NCBI RefSeq assembly: GCF_002224125.1
Contig: NZ_NCSM01000059.1
Coordinates: 1 to 64,000 of the forward strand
Source: Streptomyces sp. NBS 14/10
GTDB lineage: Bacteria > Actinomycetota > Actinomycetes > Streptomycetales > Streptomycetaceae
DNA: 64,000 bases
Direction of reading: 5' to 3'
The notes under the pieces were generated by a model that did not search any database, was not told the origin of the DNA, and saw only the letters and a list, made by a program, of their open reading frames with translations. This document shows, in pieces, positions 53,901 to 62,486 of the stretch; the first letter of the stretch is position 1; the number at the start of each line of letters is the position of its first letter. The position numbers were made by a program, and so were the translations under genes.

Positions 53901-54927
53901 GCCGGTTTCCGCGTTCGACGTGGTGGCACTGGGAGCATTCCTGGCTGGTGTAGGCCGGGTCGACGTAGATGACCGGCACCCCGGCCCGGCGCGCCTTGTA
54001 GGTGAGGAAGGAGCCAAGCTGCGCGAAGGGCCAGGAGTGGAGCGTGGTGCGTTGGGGCTTTCTCAGCCGTGCCCGCTCGCGGATCCCTGTGAGTTCTTCC
54101 AGGGCGATGCCGCGTCCGGTGCGTTCAGCCTCCGCCACGATCCGTTTCGAGATTTTGTGGTTGATGTCCTGGTTCCGGCGGGCTTCCTTGCCCGCGTGCT
54201 TCTTCGCCCGCCGTTTGGCGGACTTGGTGTTCTTCTTCTGCAGCTTGGACCGCAGTTTCCGGTCGCTGTCCCGCTTGCGGTTGATCTGCCGGCCGGAGTG
54301 GCGTGCGCCGTCGGAGGTGGCTGCGATGTTCACGATCCCCAGGTCGACGCCGAGGAACCCGACGGGGTGGGTGTTCAGGGTCTTCTCGGGGATCTCGCAG
54401 GTCGCGATCAGGAACCACTTGCCGTCCCGACAGAGCAGGTCGGACTCGCCCCGGCGGTGCGCGGCCAGCACGGCCAGCTGCTCGGCCTGCCCAGTGAACC
54501 GCACGCCCTTCAGCCGGCCGGCCGTGGTCCAGATGGAGACGGTGCGCTGTTCGTGCTGCCAGGACAGCATCCGGTCGTCGTACGGCTGAGCGGCCCCGGG
54601 CCGGAAGACCACCGGATTGCCCGCGACCCGGGTGTGCCCCTTCGTGCCGGGCCGCCCGTAGCGGCCATTGCGCAGGTTCGCCTTCAAAGTGGTGTAGGCG
54701 TCACAGGTCTTCTTGATCGCATGCTGCGCGGCCTGCGCCCCCAGCCCCCACCGCTCCCGGATCTCGGTGTAGGCGTGCTTGCGCAGGCCCAGCGGGCGGC
54801 GCGCACCCTTCTCGAACGCCACCTGGGCGGCCCAGGTCGCGGCCTCATTGCAGGCGCGCAGGGTCGCCTCAAGTGCCGCCGCCTGCACAGGCGTCGGCAG
54901 CAGCTTCACCCGCACCACCAGCTTCAT
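53755..54927 (-). CDS. tnpB: TnpB RNA-guided endonuclease
   Basis: A 390-residue TnpB that appears intact. Start at ATG 54927 gives the family opening MKLVVRVKLLPTPVQAAALE. The RuvC-like site is complete: Asp in FLGVDLGIVNIAATSDG, Glu in GIALEELTGIRERARLRKPQ, Asp in HADHNSSHNI; the zinc finger CSQCHHVERGNRPAQARFAC with CRSC has all four Cys. A Lys/Arg-rich helix (KKNTKSAKRRAKKHAGKEAR) is the RNA-binding region. It cuts DNA matching the guide next to a short target-adjacent motif, which helps keep the element in the chromosome. It is unrelated in sequence frame to the damaged copy at 46052. Confidence 0.9.
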   Translation of the reverse strand: MKLVVRVKLLPTPVQAAALEATLRACNEAATWAAQVAFEKGARRPLGLRKHAYTEIRERWGLGAQAAQHAIKKTCDAYTTLKANLRNGRYGRPGTKGHTRVAGNPVVFRPGAAQPYDDRMLSWQHEQRTVSIWTTAGRLKGVRFTGQAEQLAVLAAHRRGESDLLCRDGKWFLIATCEIPEKTLNTHPVGFLGVDLGIVNIAATSDGARHSGRQINRKRDSDRKLRSKLQKKNTKSAKRRAKKHAGKEARRNQDINHKISKRIVAEAERTGRGIALEELTGIRERARLRKPQRTTLHSWPFAQLGSFLTYKARRAGVPVIYVDPAYTSQECSQCHHVERGNRPAQARFACRSCGFVEHADHNSSHNIRQRGWMAWVCGAQSTAPALTLTA

Positions 54928-55118
54928 GAAACCGACCCTAACCACCCGGTCACACAAACCAGCCACCCGCACGCGAGTTCTACTCGATCAAGTGAATAAT
55001 CGTCCACGCGTTCGCTTCGCGCGCCCTCTTCGGCTCCGCCGACAGCATTCCGGGAGCTCCGTGCCCGAGGTGCACGATGCCGCGACGCTCCGCGTCGCAG
55101 CAGTGGGATGCGATTCCT

Positions 55119-55138
55119 CCCGGGGCTGAAGCCCCGGG
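55119..55138. repeat. Hairpin resembling an IS605-family end
   Basis: Perfect hairpin CCCGGGGCT (55119-55127), loop GA, AGCCCCGGG (55130-55138), flanked by CCT and GTTCC. The arrangement resembles the right-end hairpins of tnpB elements (compare GACTAAAGCC at the first element), yet no tnpB lies in the matching orientation beside it. It may be a relic end or a terminator between the element and the membrane protein genes. Confidence 0.45.
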
Positions 55139-55202
55139 GTTCCTCGCACGACCAGGCTGGACTCACCCGGCGGGCGCCCAGGCGCCGGGCGTGGTCACCC
55201 GG

Positions 55203-56411
55203 TCACCTGGCGGGCGTGGCCGGCGCCTCGCATCCGTGGTGTTGGGCCGAGCGCTCCGCGAACGCCCTGAGCGCGGTGCGCTCGTACGTCAGGTCCGGCT
55301 TGCGGCGGGTGTCGTCCTCGGTGCCGTCCGCGCGGACCAGGAACAGCGCGTCCTCGGCGCCGTCCGGGCAGGAGGCGCTGGCCCAGTAGGCGCTCTGGCC
55401 CAGCCGGCCCGAGGGAGCGTCGCCGGGGGACGGGCCGTCCTGGCCCGGGCTGCCGGCGTACTCGGCGCGGACCTCTTCCGCGTACGGGCCGTAGTACGCG
55501 TCGAGGCGGTAGCGCGGCGAGCCGTCCCGCGCGCCGAGGGCGCATGCCTCGCGCGGCGCTCGGTCGCGGGCGGTCTCCCGGGCCGTGGACACCGCGGAGC
55601 GGGCGGCCGTCGGCACGCCGGCGCAGGTGCCGTCGGCGCCGAGCAGCGGCTCGTACTCGTCCTCGTTGACCGGCAGGCCCACCGTGCGGACCGGTTTGCC
55701 CAGGCTCGCGCCGCAGCCCCAGTGGTCGTTGGCCGCCTTGGCGGTGGCGGTCGCGGTGCGGACGAAGTCGGGGCGGACGGCGGGGTCGTCGAGGGTGACG
55801 CCGCCGAGCTTGGTCTCCACGGTGATCAGCAGGCTGGTGCCGCCCTTGGCGCACTCCAGCAGTACGGCGGCGGTCCCCTCGCCGTCCTCGTTGTCGTCCT
55901 GCCGCACATTGTCCGTGCCGAAGACCCCGGACCAGCCGTGGCCGAGGGGGACCGCGAGGGTGTCCCGCCCGGGTACGGGGGTGTACGTCCCGGCGATGCC
56001 GTACGCGGTGCGGGGCCGCGGGCCGGCCTCGATGTTCACCTTGACGCTGCCCTTGTCATCGGCCGTCACCTCGCAGCGTACGGCGAGGGTGTTGGCCCGG
56101 TCCTCGTCGCCCTTGGCCTTCGCCTTGACGTCGAACGTGCCCTTGGTGCGGTTGCTCACGCTGATCTCGCCGTCGCCGAGCACCGCGCGGACCTCGTCCT
56201 TGGCCAGCACTCCGTCGCAGGCCGCGTCGAGCGCGCGGTCGTCGCTGCCGGCGAACCAGACGACCGTGCCGGTCAGGGCAGCGAGCACCAGCACGGCGGC
56301 CCCGATGCCCCACGCGCGACGGCGGGTGAGCCTGCCACCGAGCCACGTCGAAGGCTCCTCGCCCTCCGGTTCGTCGGGCCGCTCGCCACGTCGCAGTCTG
56401 CTCAGCGCCAT
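55203..56411 (-). CDS. Membrane-anchored extracytoplasmic protein, paralogue A
   Basis: A 402-residue protein with a short acidic/basic cytoplasmic start, one helix (RAWGIGAAVLVLAALTGTVV, about residues 32-52) and a large external part with several Cys. After the helix comes ALDAACDGVLAKDEVRAVLG, a pattern shared with the next gene (RKACDGTLPYADLKRLV), so the two are paralogues. The C-terminal half (CAGVPTAARSAVSTARETAR ... HHGCEAP) is a second Cys-containing domain. No enzyme motif is visible. Start at ATG 56411 overlaps the end of the upstream gene by 10 bases. Function unknown. Confidence 0.8.
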   Translation of the reverse strand: MALSRLRRGERPDEPEGEEPSTWLGGRLTRRRAWGIGAAVLVLAALTGTVVWFAGSDDRALDAACDGVLAKDEVRAVLGDGEISVSNRTKGTFDVKAKAKGDEDRANTLAVRCEVTADDKGSVKVNIEAGPRPRTAYGIAGTYTPVPGRDTLAVPLGHGWSGVFGTDNVRQDDNEDGEGTAAVLLECAKGGTSLLITVETKLGGVTLDDPAVRPDFVRTATATAKAANDHWGCGASLGKPVRTVGLPVNEDEYEPLLGADGTCAGVPTAARSAVSTARETARDRAPREACALGARDGSPRYRLDAYYGPYAEEVRAEYAGSPGQDGPSPGDAPSGRLGQSAYWASASCPDGAEDALFLVRADGTEDDTRRKPDLTYERTALRAFAERSAQHHGCEAPATPAR

Positions 56412-57763
56412 TCCTCGACCTCCCCCAGCACCTTCGTATCGCGGCACCCCGCCGACTTCGGCCAGCCGTCCGGCGCGCTCAGATAGCGGTCCAGCGCCGT
56501 GCGCGCCGTACGGGAGAGCTTGGCGCGGTCCTTGGCGCCCAGGGTGGCGCTCGCGCCGTCCTCGATCAGGATCGTGGGGATCACCGAGACGCGGTGGTAG
56601 GTGTCCCGGCCGCCGCACACCGAGCGTGCCCACAGGGCGAGTTGGGGGTCCTCGACATAGGAGGAGATCCGGTCCTCGCCCTGGGCATCATCGGTCCCAC
56701 CGGCCTTGCCGTCGTCGCCCTTGCCGTCACCGGCCGGCTTTCCCTGGTTCTGGGACACTCCCCACCCCGGCACATGGCCCTCGCGCTCGTACGAGTCGTA
56801 CGCGGTCCGGCCGAGGATGCCCGCCCAGCTGGCCGCCTCGACGCCGGTGACCTGCCAGTCCGCCGGGCGGCTGCCGTCGTTCTTCTCGGCCTCCGAGTCC
56901 CAGGTGCCCTGGCAGGCGTTCACCTCCCGGGACTCCTGGAGGTCGCCGAGCGTGGTCCAGGCTCCGGGCATCACGCCGGGCAGCGAACGGGAGTTGATCC
57001 AGCCGCATTTGCGCAGATCGCGGCCGGGCTCCTCGATGCGCTCCGACCGCCAGTCGCCGCTGTCGTCGTGCGACTCGTAGGTGTCCAGCACCTCGGTCGG
57101 CGCCTTGAGCGGGGTGCTCCCGCAGCTCTGCGCCTCGGTGATGGCGTTCGCGACGTGGACGGCGGTGCGGAAGCCGGTGAGGGCGGCGGCCCGATAGGCC
57201 CTGGTCCGCTCCTCGCGCTCGGCGGCGCTGTCGGCGTCCTCGTAATCGCCGTTGGTGACAAGTGCCGACACATACAGATCGGTCGTCGGCCGGACCCGGC
57301 CGCGCAGGCCGTCCACGCACTCGGTCACCAGCCAGGCGCCGCGCCTGCCGTACTGGCCGGTGGTGCCGGGGGCCACATACGTGCCGTCGGTCTGGGCCGT
57401 ACCCAGGAGATCTTCGGTCTCCATACCCTCGGGGACGTCGGAGACCAGCGCCTCGGCGTGGACGGTGACTCCGTATCCGTCGCCCCACGACAGGGTGCAG
57501 TCGAGCAGCGAGCGGCTTGCCTGGCCAGGTTCGAGCATCGTGCCGTGCTGGCTGAGCTCGCCCGCCCGGCCGTCGCGGACGAGCCGCTTCAGGTCCGCGT
57601 ACGGGAGGGTGCCGTCGCACGCCTTTCTCAGCTGGGCGCGGTTGGCCGCGAGATGGCCGCCGTCGCTGTCGCGGTTCACGACGACGAAGACCGCGACCAG
57701 CGCTATGACGAGTACCACCAGGGCCGTGTGGCGCAGCCACACGCGGGCCCACAACCGACGCAT
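56402..57763 (-). CDS. Membrane-anchored extracytoplasmic protein, paralogue B
   Basis: A 453-residue protein with an N-terminal helix (TALVVLVIALVAVFVVVNRD, about residues 12-31) and an external region with repeated Cys (ACDGTLPYADLKRL, LLDCTLSWGDGYGV, LVTECVDG, AQSCGST, KCGWINS, NACQGTW). An acidic Gly/Asp/Lys linker is near residues 345-365. It shares the ACDGxL element and overall plan with paralogue A, to which it is coupled by a 10-base overlap. No catalytic motif was found. Such pairs near sugar-kinase genes in Streptomyces are of unknown function. Confidence 0.8.
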   Translation of the reverse strand: MRRLWARVWLRHTALVVLVIALVAVFVVVNRDSDGGHLAANRAQLRKACDGTLPYADLKRLVRDGRAGELSQHGTMLEPGQASRSLLDCTLSWGDGYGVTVHAEALVSDVPEGMETEDLLGTAQTDGTYVAPGTTGQYGRRGAWLVTECVDGLRGRVRPTTDLYVSALVTNGDYEDADSAAEREERTRAYRAAALTGFRTAVHVANAITEAQSCGSTPLKAPTEVLDTYESHDDSGDWRSERIEEPGRDLRKCGWINSRSLPGVMPGAWTTLGDLQESREVNACQGTWDSEAEKNDGSRPADWQVTGVEAASWAGILGRTAYDSYEREGHVPGWGVSQNQGKPAGDGKGDDGKAGGTDDAQGEDRISSYVEDPQLALWARSVCGGRDTYHRVSVIPTILIEDGASATLGAKDRAKLSRTARTALDRYLSAPDGWPKSAGCRDTKVLGEVEEWR

Positions 57764-57856
57764 CCCGCCCCCGCCTCAGCAATCCGCCTTGATCAGCTTT
57801 GATCAGCCTTGATCAAGCCGGGACAGTACCAGAGGCCCCGTGGCGCCAAGCAGCCG

Positions 57857-58882
57857 TCAGAAGACCGACTCGGCCTCGTCCATGCGGGCCACCGGAACCG
57901 TCTTGAGCTCGGTGACCGCCTCGGCGATCGGCACCATCTCGATGTCCGTGCCGCGCAGCGCGGTCATCATGCCGAAGTCGCCGCGGTGGGCGGCCTCGAC
58001 GGCGTGCCAGCCGAAGCGGGTGGCCAGCACCCGGTCGTACGCGGTCGGGGTGCCGCCGCGCTGGACGTGGCCGAGGATGACCGGGCGGGCCTCCTTGCCG
58101 AGGCGGCGCTCCAGTTCGGCGGCGAGGCGGTTGCCGATACCGGTGAACCGCTCGTGGCCGTACTGGTCGATCTCGCCCTTCTGGTACTCCATCGTGCCCT
58201 CGGCGGGGTGCGCGCCCTCGGCGACGCAGATCACCGCGAACTTCTTGCCGCGGGAGAAGCGCTCCTCGACCATCTTCACCAGCGCGTCGATCTCGAACGG
58301 CCGCTCCGGCAGGCAGATGCCGTGGGCGCCGCCCGCCATACCGGACTCCAGCGCGATCCAGCCCGCGTGGCGCCCCATGACCTCGACGACCATGACCCGC
58401 TGATGGGACTCGGCGGTGGTCTTGAGCCGGTCCATGGCCTCGGTGGCCACGCCGACGGCGGTGTCGAAGCCGAAGGTGCGGTCGGTGGCGGAGATGTCGT
58501 TGTCGATGGTCTTGGGCACGCCGACGATGGGCAGCCCGGCGTCGGAGAGCATCCGGGCGGCGGTGAGGGTGCCCTCGCCGCCGATCGGGATCAGCACGTC
58601 GATGCCGTAGTCGCGGGCGTGGTCCTTGGAGGTCTCACAGGCCTCGCGCAGCCGGGCCCGCTCCAGGCGGGAGGAGCCGAGGATGGTGCCGCCGCGGGCC
58701 AGGATGCCCGCCACGGCGTCCAGGTCGAGCTTGCGGTGGCGGCCGTCGAGCAGCCCCTTGAAGCCGTCTTCGAAGCCGATGACCTCGTCGCCATGGCCGG
58801 CCACGGCACGGTGGACGACCGAACGGATCACAGCGTTCAGGCCGGGGCAGTCGCCGCCTGCGGTGAGAACTCCGATGCGCAT
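57857..58882 (-). CDS. pfkA: 6-phosphofructokinase, ATP-dependent (group III)
   Basis: A 341-residue glycolytic phosphofructokinase. GGDCPGLN at 9-16 and GGEGT at 101-105 bind the phosphoryl donor; PKTIDND at 123-129 has the catalytic Asp127. Gly104 is the residue linked to ATP use (Asp marks PPi enzymes) while Lys124 is that usually found in PPi-type sequences, the mixed Gly104/Lys124 signature of actinobacterial group III ATP-PFKs. Substrate loops MGRHAGWIA and HVQRGGTPTAYDR are complete. It is divergent from pta, with 231 bases between, and controls glycolytic flux. Confidence 0.96.
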   Translation of the reverse strand: MRIGVLTAGGDCPGLNAVIRSVVHRAVAGHGDEVIGFEDGFKGLLDGRHRKLDLDAVAGILARGGTILGSSRLERARLREACETSKDHARDYGIDVLIPIGGEGTLTAARMLSDAGLPIVGVPKTIDNDISATDRTFGFDTAVGVATEAMDRLKTTAESHQRVMVVEVMGRHAGWIALESGMAGGAHGICLPERPFEIDALVKMVEERFSRGKKFAVICVAEGAHPAEGTMEYQKGEIDQYGHERFTGIGNRLAAELERRLGKEARPVILGHVQRGGTPTAYDRVLATRFGWHAVEAAHRGDFGMMTALRGTDIEMVPIAEAVTELKTVPVARMDEAESVF

Positions 58883-59044
58883 CGTGCTGTGTCTCCTGCT
58901 GCCTTCGGGTAGGTGTGAGCCAGTCCGATTGTTTCATGGGCCCGGTGGTGCTGTGTCCGTCTCTGTACCCGTACCTGAGGAGCGCTTTATCGATGCCCGC
59001 AGGTATTGTCAAGGGGACGGGGCCGCCGATACGGCCGTTTTTAG

Positions 59045-59068
59045 GGAAGTTTCGACGGAAGTTTCGAC
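59045..59068 (+). repeat. Tandem 12-bp direct repeat upstream of pta
   Basis: GGAAGTTTCGAC occurs twice in succession (59045-59056 and 59057-59068), 45 bases before the pta start codon. Two exact copies one helical turn (12 bp) apart suggest a site for a protein binding as a head-to-tail dimer, such as a response regulator. It lies in the pfkA-pta divergent region. Confidence 0.7.
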
Positions 59069-59113
59069 CGCACTTCAGGCCGGAGTGTCGACCATCAGAT
59101 CGGAGTGCCAGGC

Positions 59114-61219
59114 GTGACGCGCAGCGTGTACGTGACCGGGATCGAGCGCGGTGACGGCCGCCAGGTCGTCGAGCTCGGGGTCATGGAGCTCCTGACCCGC
59201 CATGTCGACCGGGTCGGCGTCTTCCGCCCCCTGGTGCACGACAACCCCGACCGCCTCTTCGATCTTCTGCGGGCCCGCTACCGGCTGAGCCAGTCGCCGG
59301 AGTCCGTCTTCGGGATCACCTACGACGAGGCGTCCGCGCTCCAGGCCGAGCGGGGCACCGATGAGCTGGTGGCGCACCTGGTCGGCCGGTTCCACGAGGT
59401 GGCCCGCGAGTACGAGTACGTGCTGGTGCTGGGCAGCGACTACGCCGCGACCAGCCTCCCCGACGAGCTGGGGCTCAACGCGCGGCTGGCCAATGAGTTC
59501 GGCGCCTCGGTGATCACCGTGGTCAGCGGCAAGGATCAGAGCGTCGAGTCGCAGGGCGCCGAGGCGCACAACGCGTACCGCGCCTATGAGGCGCAGGGCT
59601 GCGATGTCGTCGCCGTCGTGGTGAACCGGGTGGCCCCCGGCGACCGTGACGCCGTGGCCGAGCTGCTGCGGGACAAGCTCCCCGTCCCCTGCTACGCGCT
59701 GCCCGAGGACGGCGCGCTGTCCGCACCGACCGTCTCCCAGGTGGTGCGCACCCTGGGCGCCGAGGTGCTGCTCGGCGACCACTCGGGGCTGTCGCGGGAC
59801 GTACGGGGCTTTGTCTTCGGCGGCGCCATGCTGCCCAGCTTTCTGCCCGCGCTGACCGACGGCTGCCTGGTCGTGACCCCCGGCGACCGCGCCGATCTGA
59901 TCATCGGAGCGCTGGCCGCGCACAGCGCGGGCGCCCCGCCGATCGCCGGGGTGCTGCTCACCCTGGACGAGCGGCCGGGGGAGGACATCCTGGCGCTGGC
60001 CTCCCGGCTGGCCCCGGGCACCCCGGTGGCGGCCGTGGCGGGCGGCAGCTTCCCGACCGCGGCCGAGCTGTTCGCGCTGGAGGGGAAGCTGACCGCGGGC
60101 GCGCCGCGCAAGGCCGAGACCGCGCTCGGTCTCTTCGAGCGGCATGTGGACACCGCCGAGCTGACCAACCGGATCTCGGTCGCCCGCTCCGGCCGGGTCA
60201 CCCCGATGATGTTCGAGCACGAGCTGATCGAGCGCTCCCGCGCGGGCCGCCGCCGGGTCGTGCTCCCCGAGGGCACCGAGGAGCGGGTGCTGCGCGCCGC
60301 CGATGTGCTGCTGCGCCGCGATGTGTGCGACCTCACACTGCTGGGCGAGGAGGACGCGATCCGCAAGCGCGCCGCCGAGCTGGGCATCCAGCTCGCGGAC
60401 GCGCAGATCATCGATCCGCAGACCTCGCCGCTGCGCGATCGCTTCGCCGAGCTGTACGCGCGGCTGCGCGCCCATAAGGGCGTCTCGTACGAGCTGGCCT
60501 ACGACGTGGTCGCCGACGTCTCATATTTCGGCACGCTGATGGTGCAGGAGGGCCTGGCCGACGGCATGGTCTCCGGGGCCGTGCACTCCACCGCCGCCAC
60601 CATCCGGCCCGCCTTCGAGATCATCAAGACCGCGCCGGACGCCCAGATCGTCTCCTCGGTCTTCTTCATGTGCCTGGCCGACCGGGTGCTGGTGTACGGC
60701 GACTGCGCGGTCAACCCGGATCCGAACGCCGAGCAGCTGGCGGACATCGCCATCCAGTCGGCGACGACGGCAGCCCAGTTCGGCGTGGAGCCGCGGATCG
60801 CGATGCTCTCGTACTCCACCGGCACCTCCGGCTCCGGCGCGGATGTCGACAAGGTGCGCAAGGCGACCGAGCTGGTCCGTGAGCGCCGCCCGGACCTGCT
60901 GGTCGAGGGCCCGATCCAGTACGACGCCGCGGTGGACGCCGCGGTCGCGGCGACCAAGCTGCCGGACTCCGAGGTGGCGGGCAAGGCCACGGTCCTGATC
61001 TTCCCGGACCTGAACACCGGCAACAACACCTACAAGGCGGTGCAGCGCTCGGCGGGCGCGGTCGCGGTCGGCCCGGTGCTCCAGGGGCTGCGCAAGCCGG
61101 TGAACGACCTGTCCCGCGGGGCGCTGGTCCAGGACATCGTCAACACCGTCTCGATCACCGCCGTCCAGGCCCAGACGCCTATCCCCGTCTCCCCCGTACA
61201 GAAAGCACCCACCGCGTGA
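59114..61219 (+). CDS. pta: Phosphate acetyltransferase
   Basis: A 701-residue enzyme that converts acetyl-CoA and phosphate into acetyl phosphate and CoA. It is the long bacterial form: an N-terminal P-loop-like/DRTGG regulatory region (VYVTGIERGDGRQVVELGVM; the usual Gly-Lys-Thr of the P-loop is not kept) and a C-terminal PTA_PTB catalytic domain from about residue 370 (RVVLPEGTEERVLRAAD, SGAVHSTAATIRPAF, FFMCLADRVLVYGDCAVNPD, SYSTGTSGSG). GTG 59114 follows GGAG by eight bases. Its stop overlaps the ackA start (GTGA), so the two are coupled in the acetate pathway. Confidence 0.96.
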   Translation: MTRSVYVTGIERGDGRQVVELGVMELLTRHVDRVGVFRPLVHDNPDRLFDLLRARYRLSQSPESVFGITYDEASALQAERGTDELVAHLVGRFHEVAREYEYVLVLGSDYAATSLPDELGLNARLANEFGASVITVVSGKDQSVESQGAEAHNAYRAYEAQGCDVVAVVVNRVAPGDRDAVAELLRDKLPVPCYALPEDGALSAPTVSQVVRTLGAEVLLGDHSGLSRDVRGFVFGGAMLPSFLPALTDGCLVVTPGDRADLIIGALAAHSAGAPPIAGVLLTLDERPGEDILALASRLAPGTPVAAVAGGSFPTAAELFALEGKLTAGAPRKAETALGLFERHVDTAELTNRISVARSGRVTPMMFEHELIERSRAGRRRVVLPEGTEERVLRAADVLLRRDVCDLTLLGEEDAIRKRAAELGIQLADAQIIDPQTSPLRDRFAELYARLRAHKGVSYELAYDVVADVSYFGTLMVQEGLADGMVSGAVHSTAATIRPAFEIIKTAPDAQIVSSVFFMCLADRVLVYGDCAVNPDPNAEQLADIAIQSATTAAQFGVEPRIAMLSYSTGTSGSGADVDKVRKATELVRERRPDLLVEGPIQYDAAVDAAVAATKLPDSEVAGKATVLIFPDLNTGNNTYKAVQRSAGAVAVGPVLQGLRKPVNDLSRGALVQDIVNTVSITAVQAQTPIPVSPVQKAPTA

Positions 61220-62361
61220 ACGGCTCCCGAGTCCTCGTCCTCAACTCCGGCTCCTCGTCGGTCAAATACCAGCTGCTCGACATGGCCGACGGCTCCCGGC
61301 TCGCCTCCGGCATCGTGGAGCGGATCGGGGAGGGCCCCGTCGCCGACCACTCGGCCGCCCTCAAGCAGGTCGCCGAGGAACTGGCCGCGCGGGGCCTGGG
61401 CCTGGACTCGCCCGAACTGGCCGCGGTCGGCCACCGGGTGGTGCACGGCGGCACCCGGTTCACCGAGCCGACCCTGATCACCGACGACGTGGTCGAGGAG
61501 ATCGAGAAGCTGGTGCCGCTGGCCCCGCTGCACAACCCGGCGAACGTCACCGGGATCAAGGTGGCCCGCGCACTGCGCCCGGATCTGCCGCAGGTCGCGG
61601 TCTTCGACACCGCGTTCCACGCCACGATGCCGGAGGAGGCCGCGCGCTACGCCATCGAGCAGGAGACCGCCGACCGGTACGGGGTGCGGCGCTACGGCTT
61701 CCACGGCACCTCCCACGCGTATGTCTCCCGGGCCACCGCCGCGCTGCTGGGCCGGGACCTCTCCGAGGTCAACACGATCGTGCTGCACCTGGGCAACGGC
61801 GCCAGCGCCTCCGCGGTGCGCGGCGGGGTGTGCGTGGACACCTCGATGGGGCTCACCCCGCTGGAGGGCCTGGTCATGGGTACCCGCTCAGGCGATCTGG
61901 ACCCGGCGGCGATCTTCCATCTGGCCCGGGTCGGCGGGATGTCGATCGACGAGATCGACACCCTGCTGAACAAGCGCAGCGGACTGCTCGGCCTGTGCGG
62001 GGACAACGACATGCGGGAGATCGGCCGCCGGATGGGCGAGGGCGACCCGGCGGCTCAGCTGGCCTTCGACGTCTACGTCCATCGGCTGCGGAAGTATGTG
62101 GGCGCGTACACCGCGGTGCTGGGGCGGGTGGACGCCATCGCCTTCACCGCGGGCGTCGGGGAGAACTCCGCGGCGGTGCGGGAGGCGGCGATGCGCGGCC
62201 TTCCCGCGTTCGGCATCGAGGTGGACGCGGTGCGCAACGCGGTGCGCGGCGCCTCGGCGCGGCTGATCTCCACGGAGGCCAGCCGGGTCGCGGTGGCCGT
62301 CGTGCCCACCGACGAGGAGCTGGAGATCGCCAGCCAGACCTTCGAGTTGGTCGCTGCTTAG
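61216..62361 (+). CDS. ackA: Acetate kinase
   Basis: A 381-residue ASKHA kinase making ATP and acetate from acetyl phosphate. Signatures: LVLNSGSSSVKYQLLD at the N-terminus, GFHGTSHAYVSRA, LGNGASASAVRGGVCVDTSM, MGTRSGDLDPA and the C-terminal FTAGVGENSAAVRE. All are in the expected order and the length is normal, slightly short at the N-terminus. It starts at GTG 61216 within the pta stop codon, ensuring balanced synthesis of the two enzymes of overflow acetate metabolism. Confidence 0.96.
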   Translation: MNGSRVLVLNSGSSSVKYQLLDMADGSRLASGIVERIGEGPVADHSAALKQVAEELAARGLGLDSPELAAVGHRVVHGGTRFTEPTLITDDVVEEIEKLVPLAPLHNPANVTGIKVARALRPDLPQVAVFDTAFHATMPEEAARYAIEQETADRYGVRRYGFHGTSHAYVSRATAALLGRDLSEVNTIVLHLGNGASASAVRGGVCVDTSMGLTPLEGLVMGTRSGDLDPAAIFHLARVGGMSIDEIDTLLNKRSGLLGLCGDNDMREIGRRMGEGDPAAQLAFDVYVHRLRKYVGAYTAVLGRVDAIAFTAGVGENSAAVREAAMRGLPAFGIEVDAVRNAVRGASARLISTEASRVAVAVVPTDEELEIASQTFELVAA

Positions 62362-62486
62362 CCGCTGCTGGGTCGCTGCTTGGCCTCCGGCTGGTCTCCG
62401 GCCGTTCGGCGGCTCTTGCCCCGGCATTGCACCGTTGTCCATAGCGTAAATATTCCGCTCCGAAACAAACGGATAGGATCCGCCTC

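Larger units (their letters stand above)
53677..54992 (-). mobile_element. IS1341-type (tnpB-only) insertion element
   Basis: Estimated limits come from the tautomerase gene: joining 53676 to 54993 would restore GTG GTG TGA, a natural stop. The 1.3-kb size fits tnpB-only IS605-family elements, which transpose without target duplication with help of a TnpA supplied elsewhere. The right end has a GTCGT/ACGAC hairpin (53688-53699). The exact ends are inferred, not proven. Confidence 0.5.
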
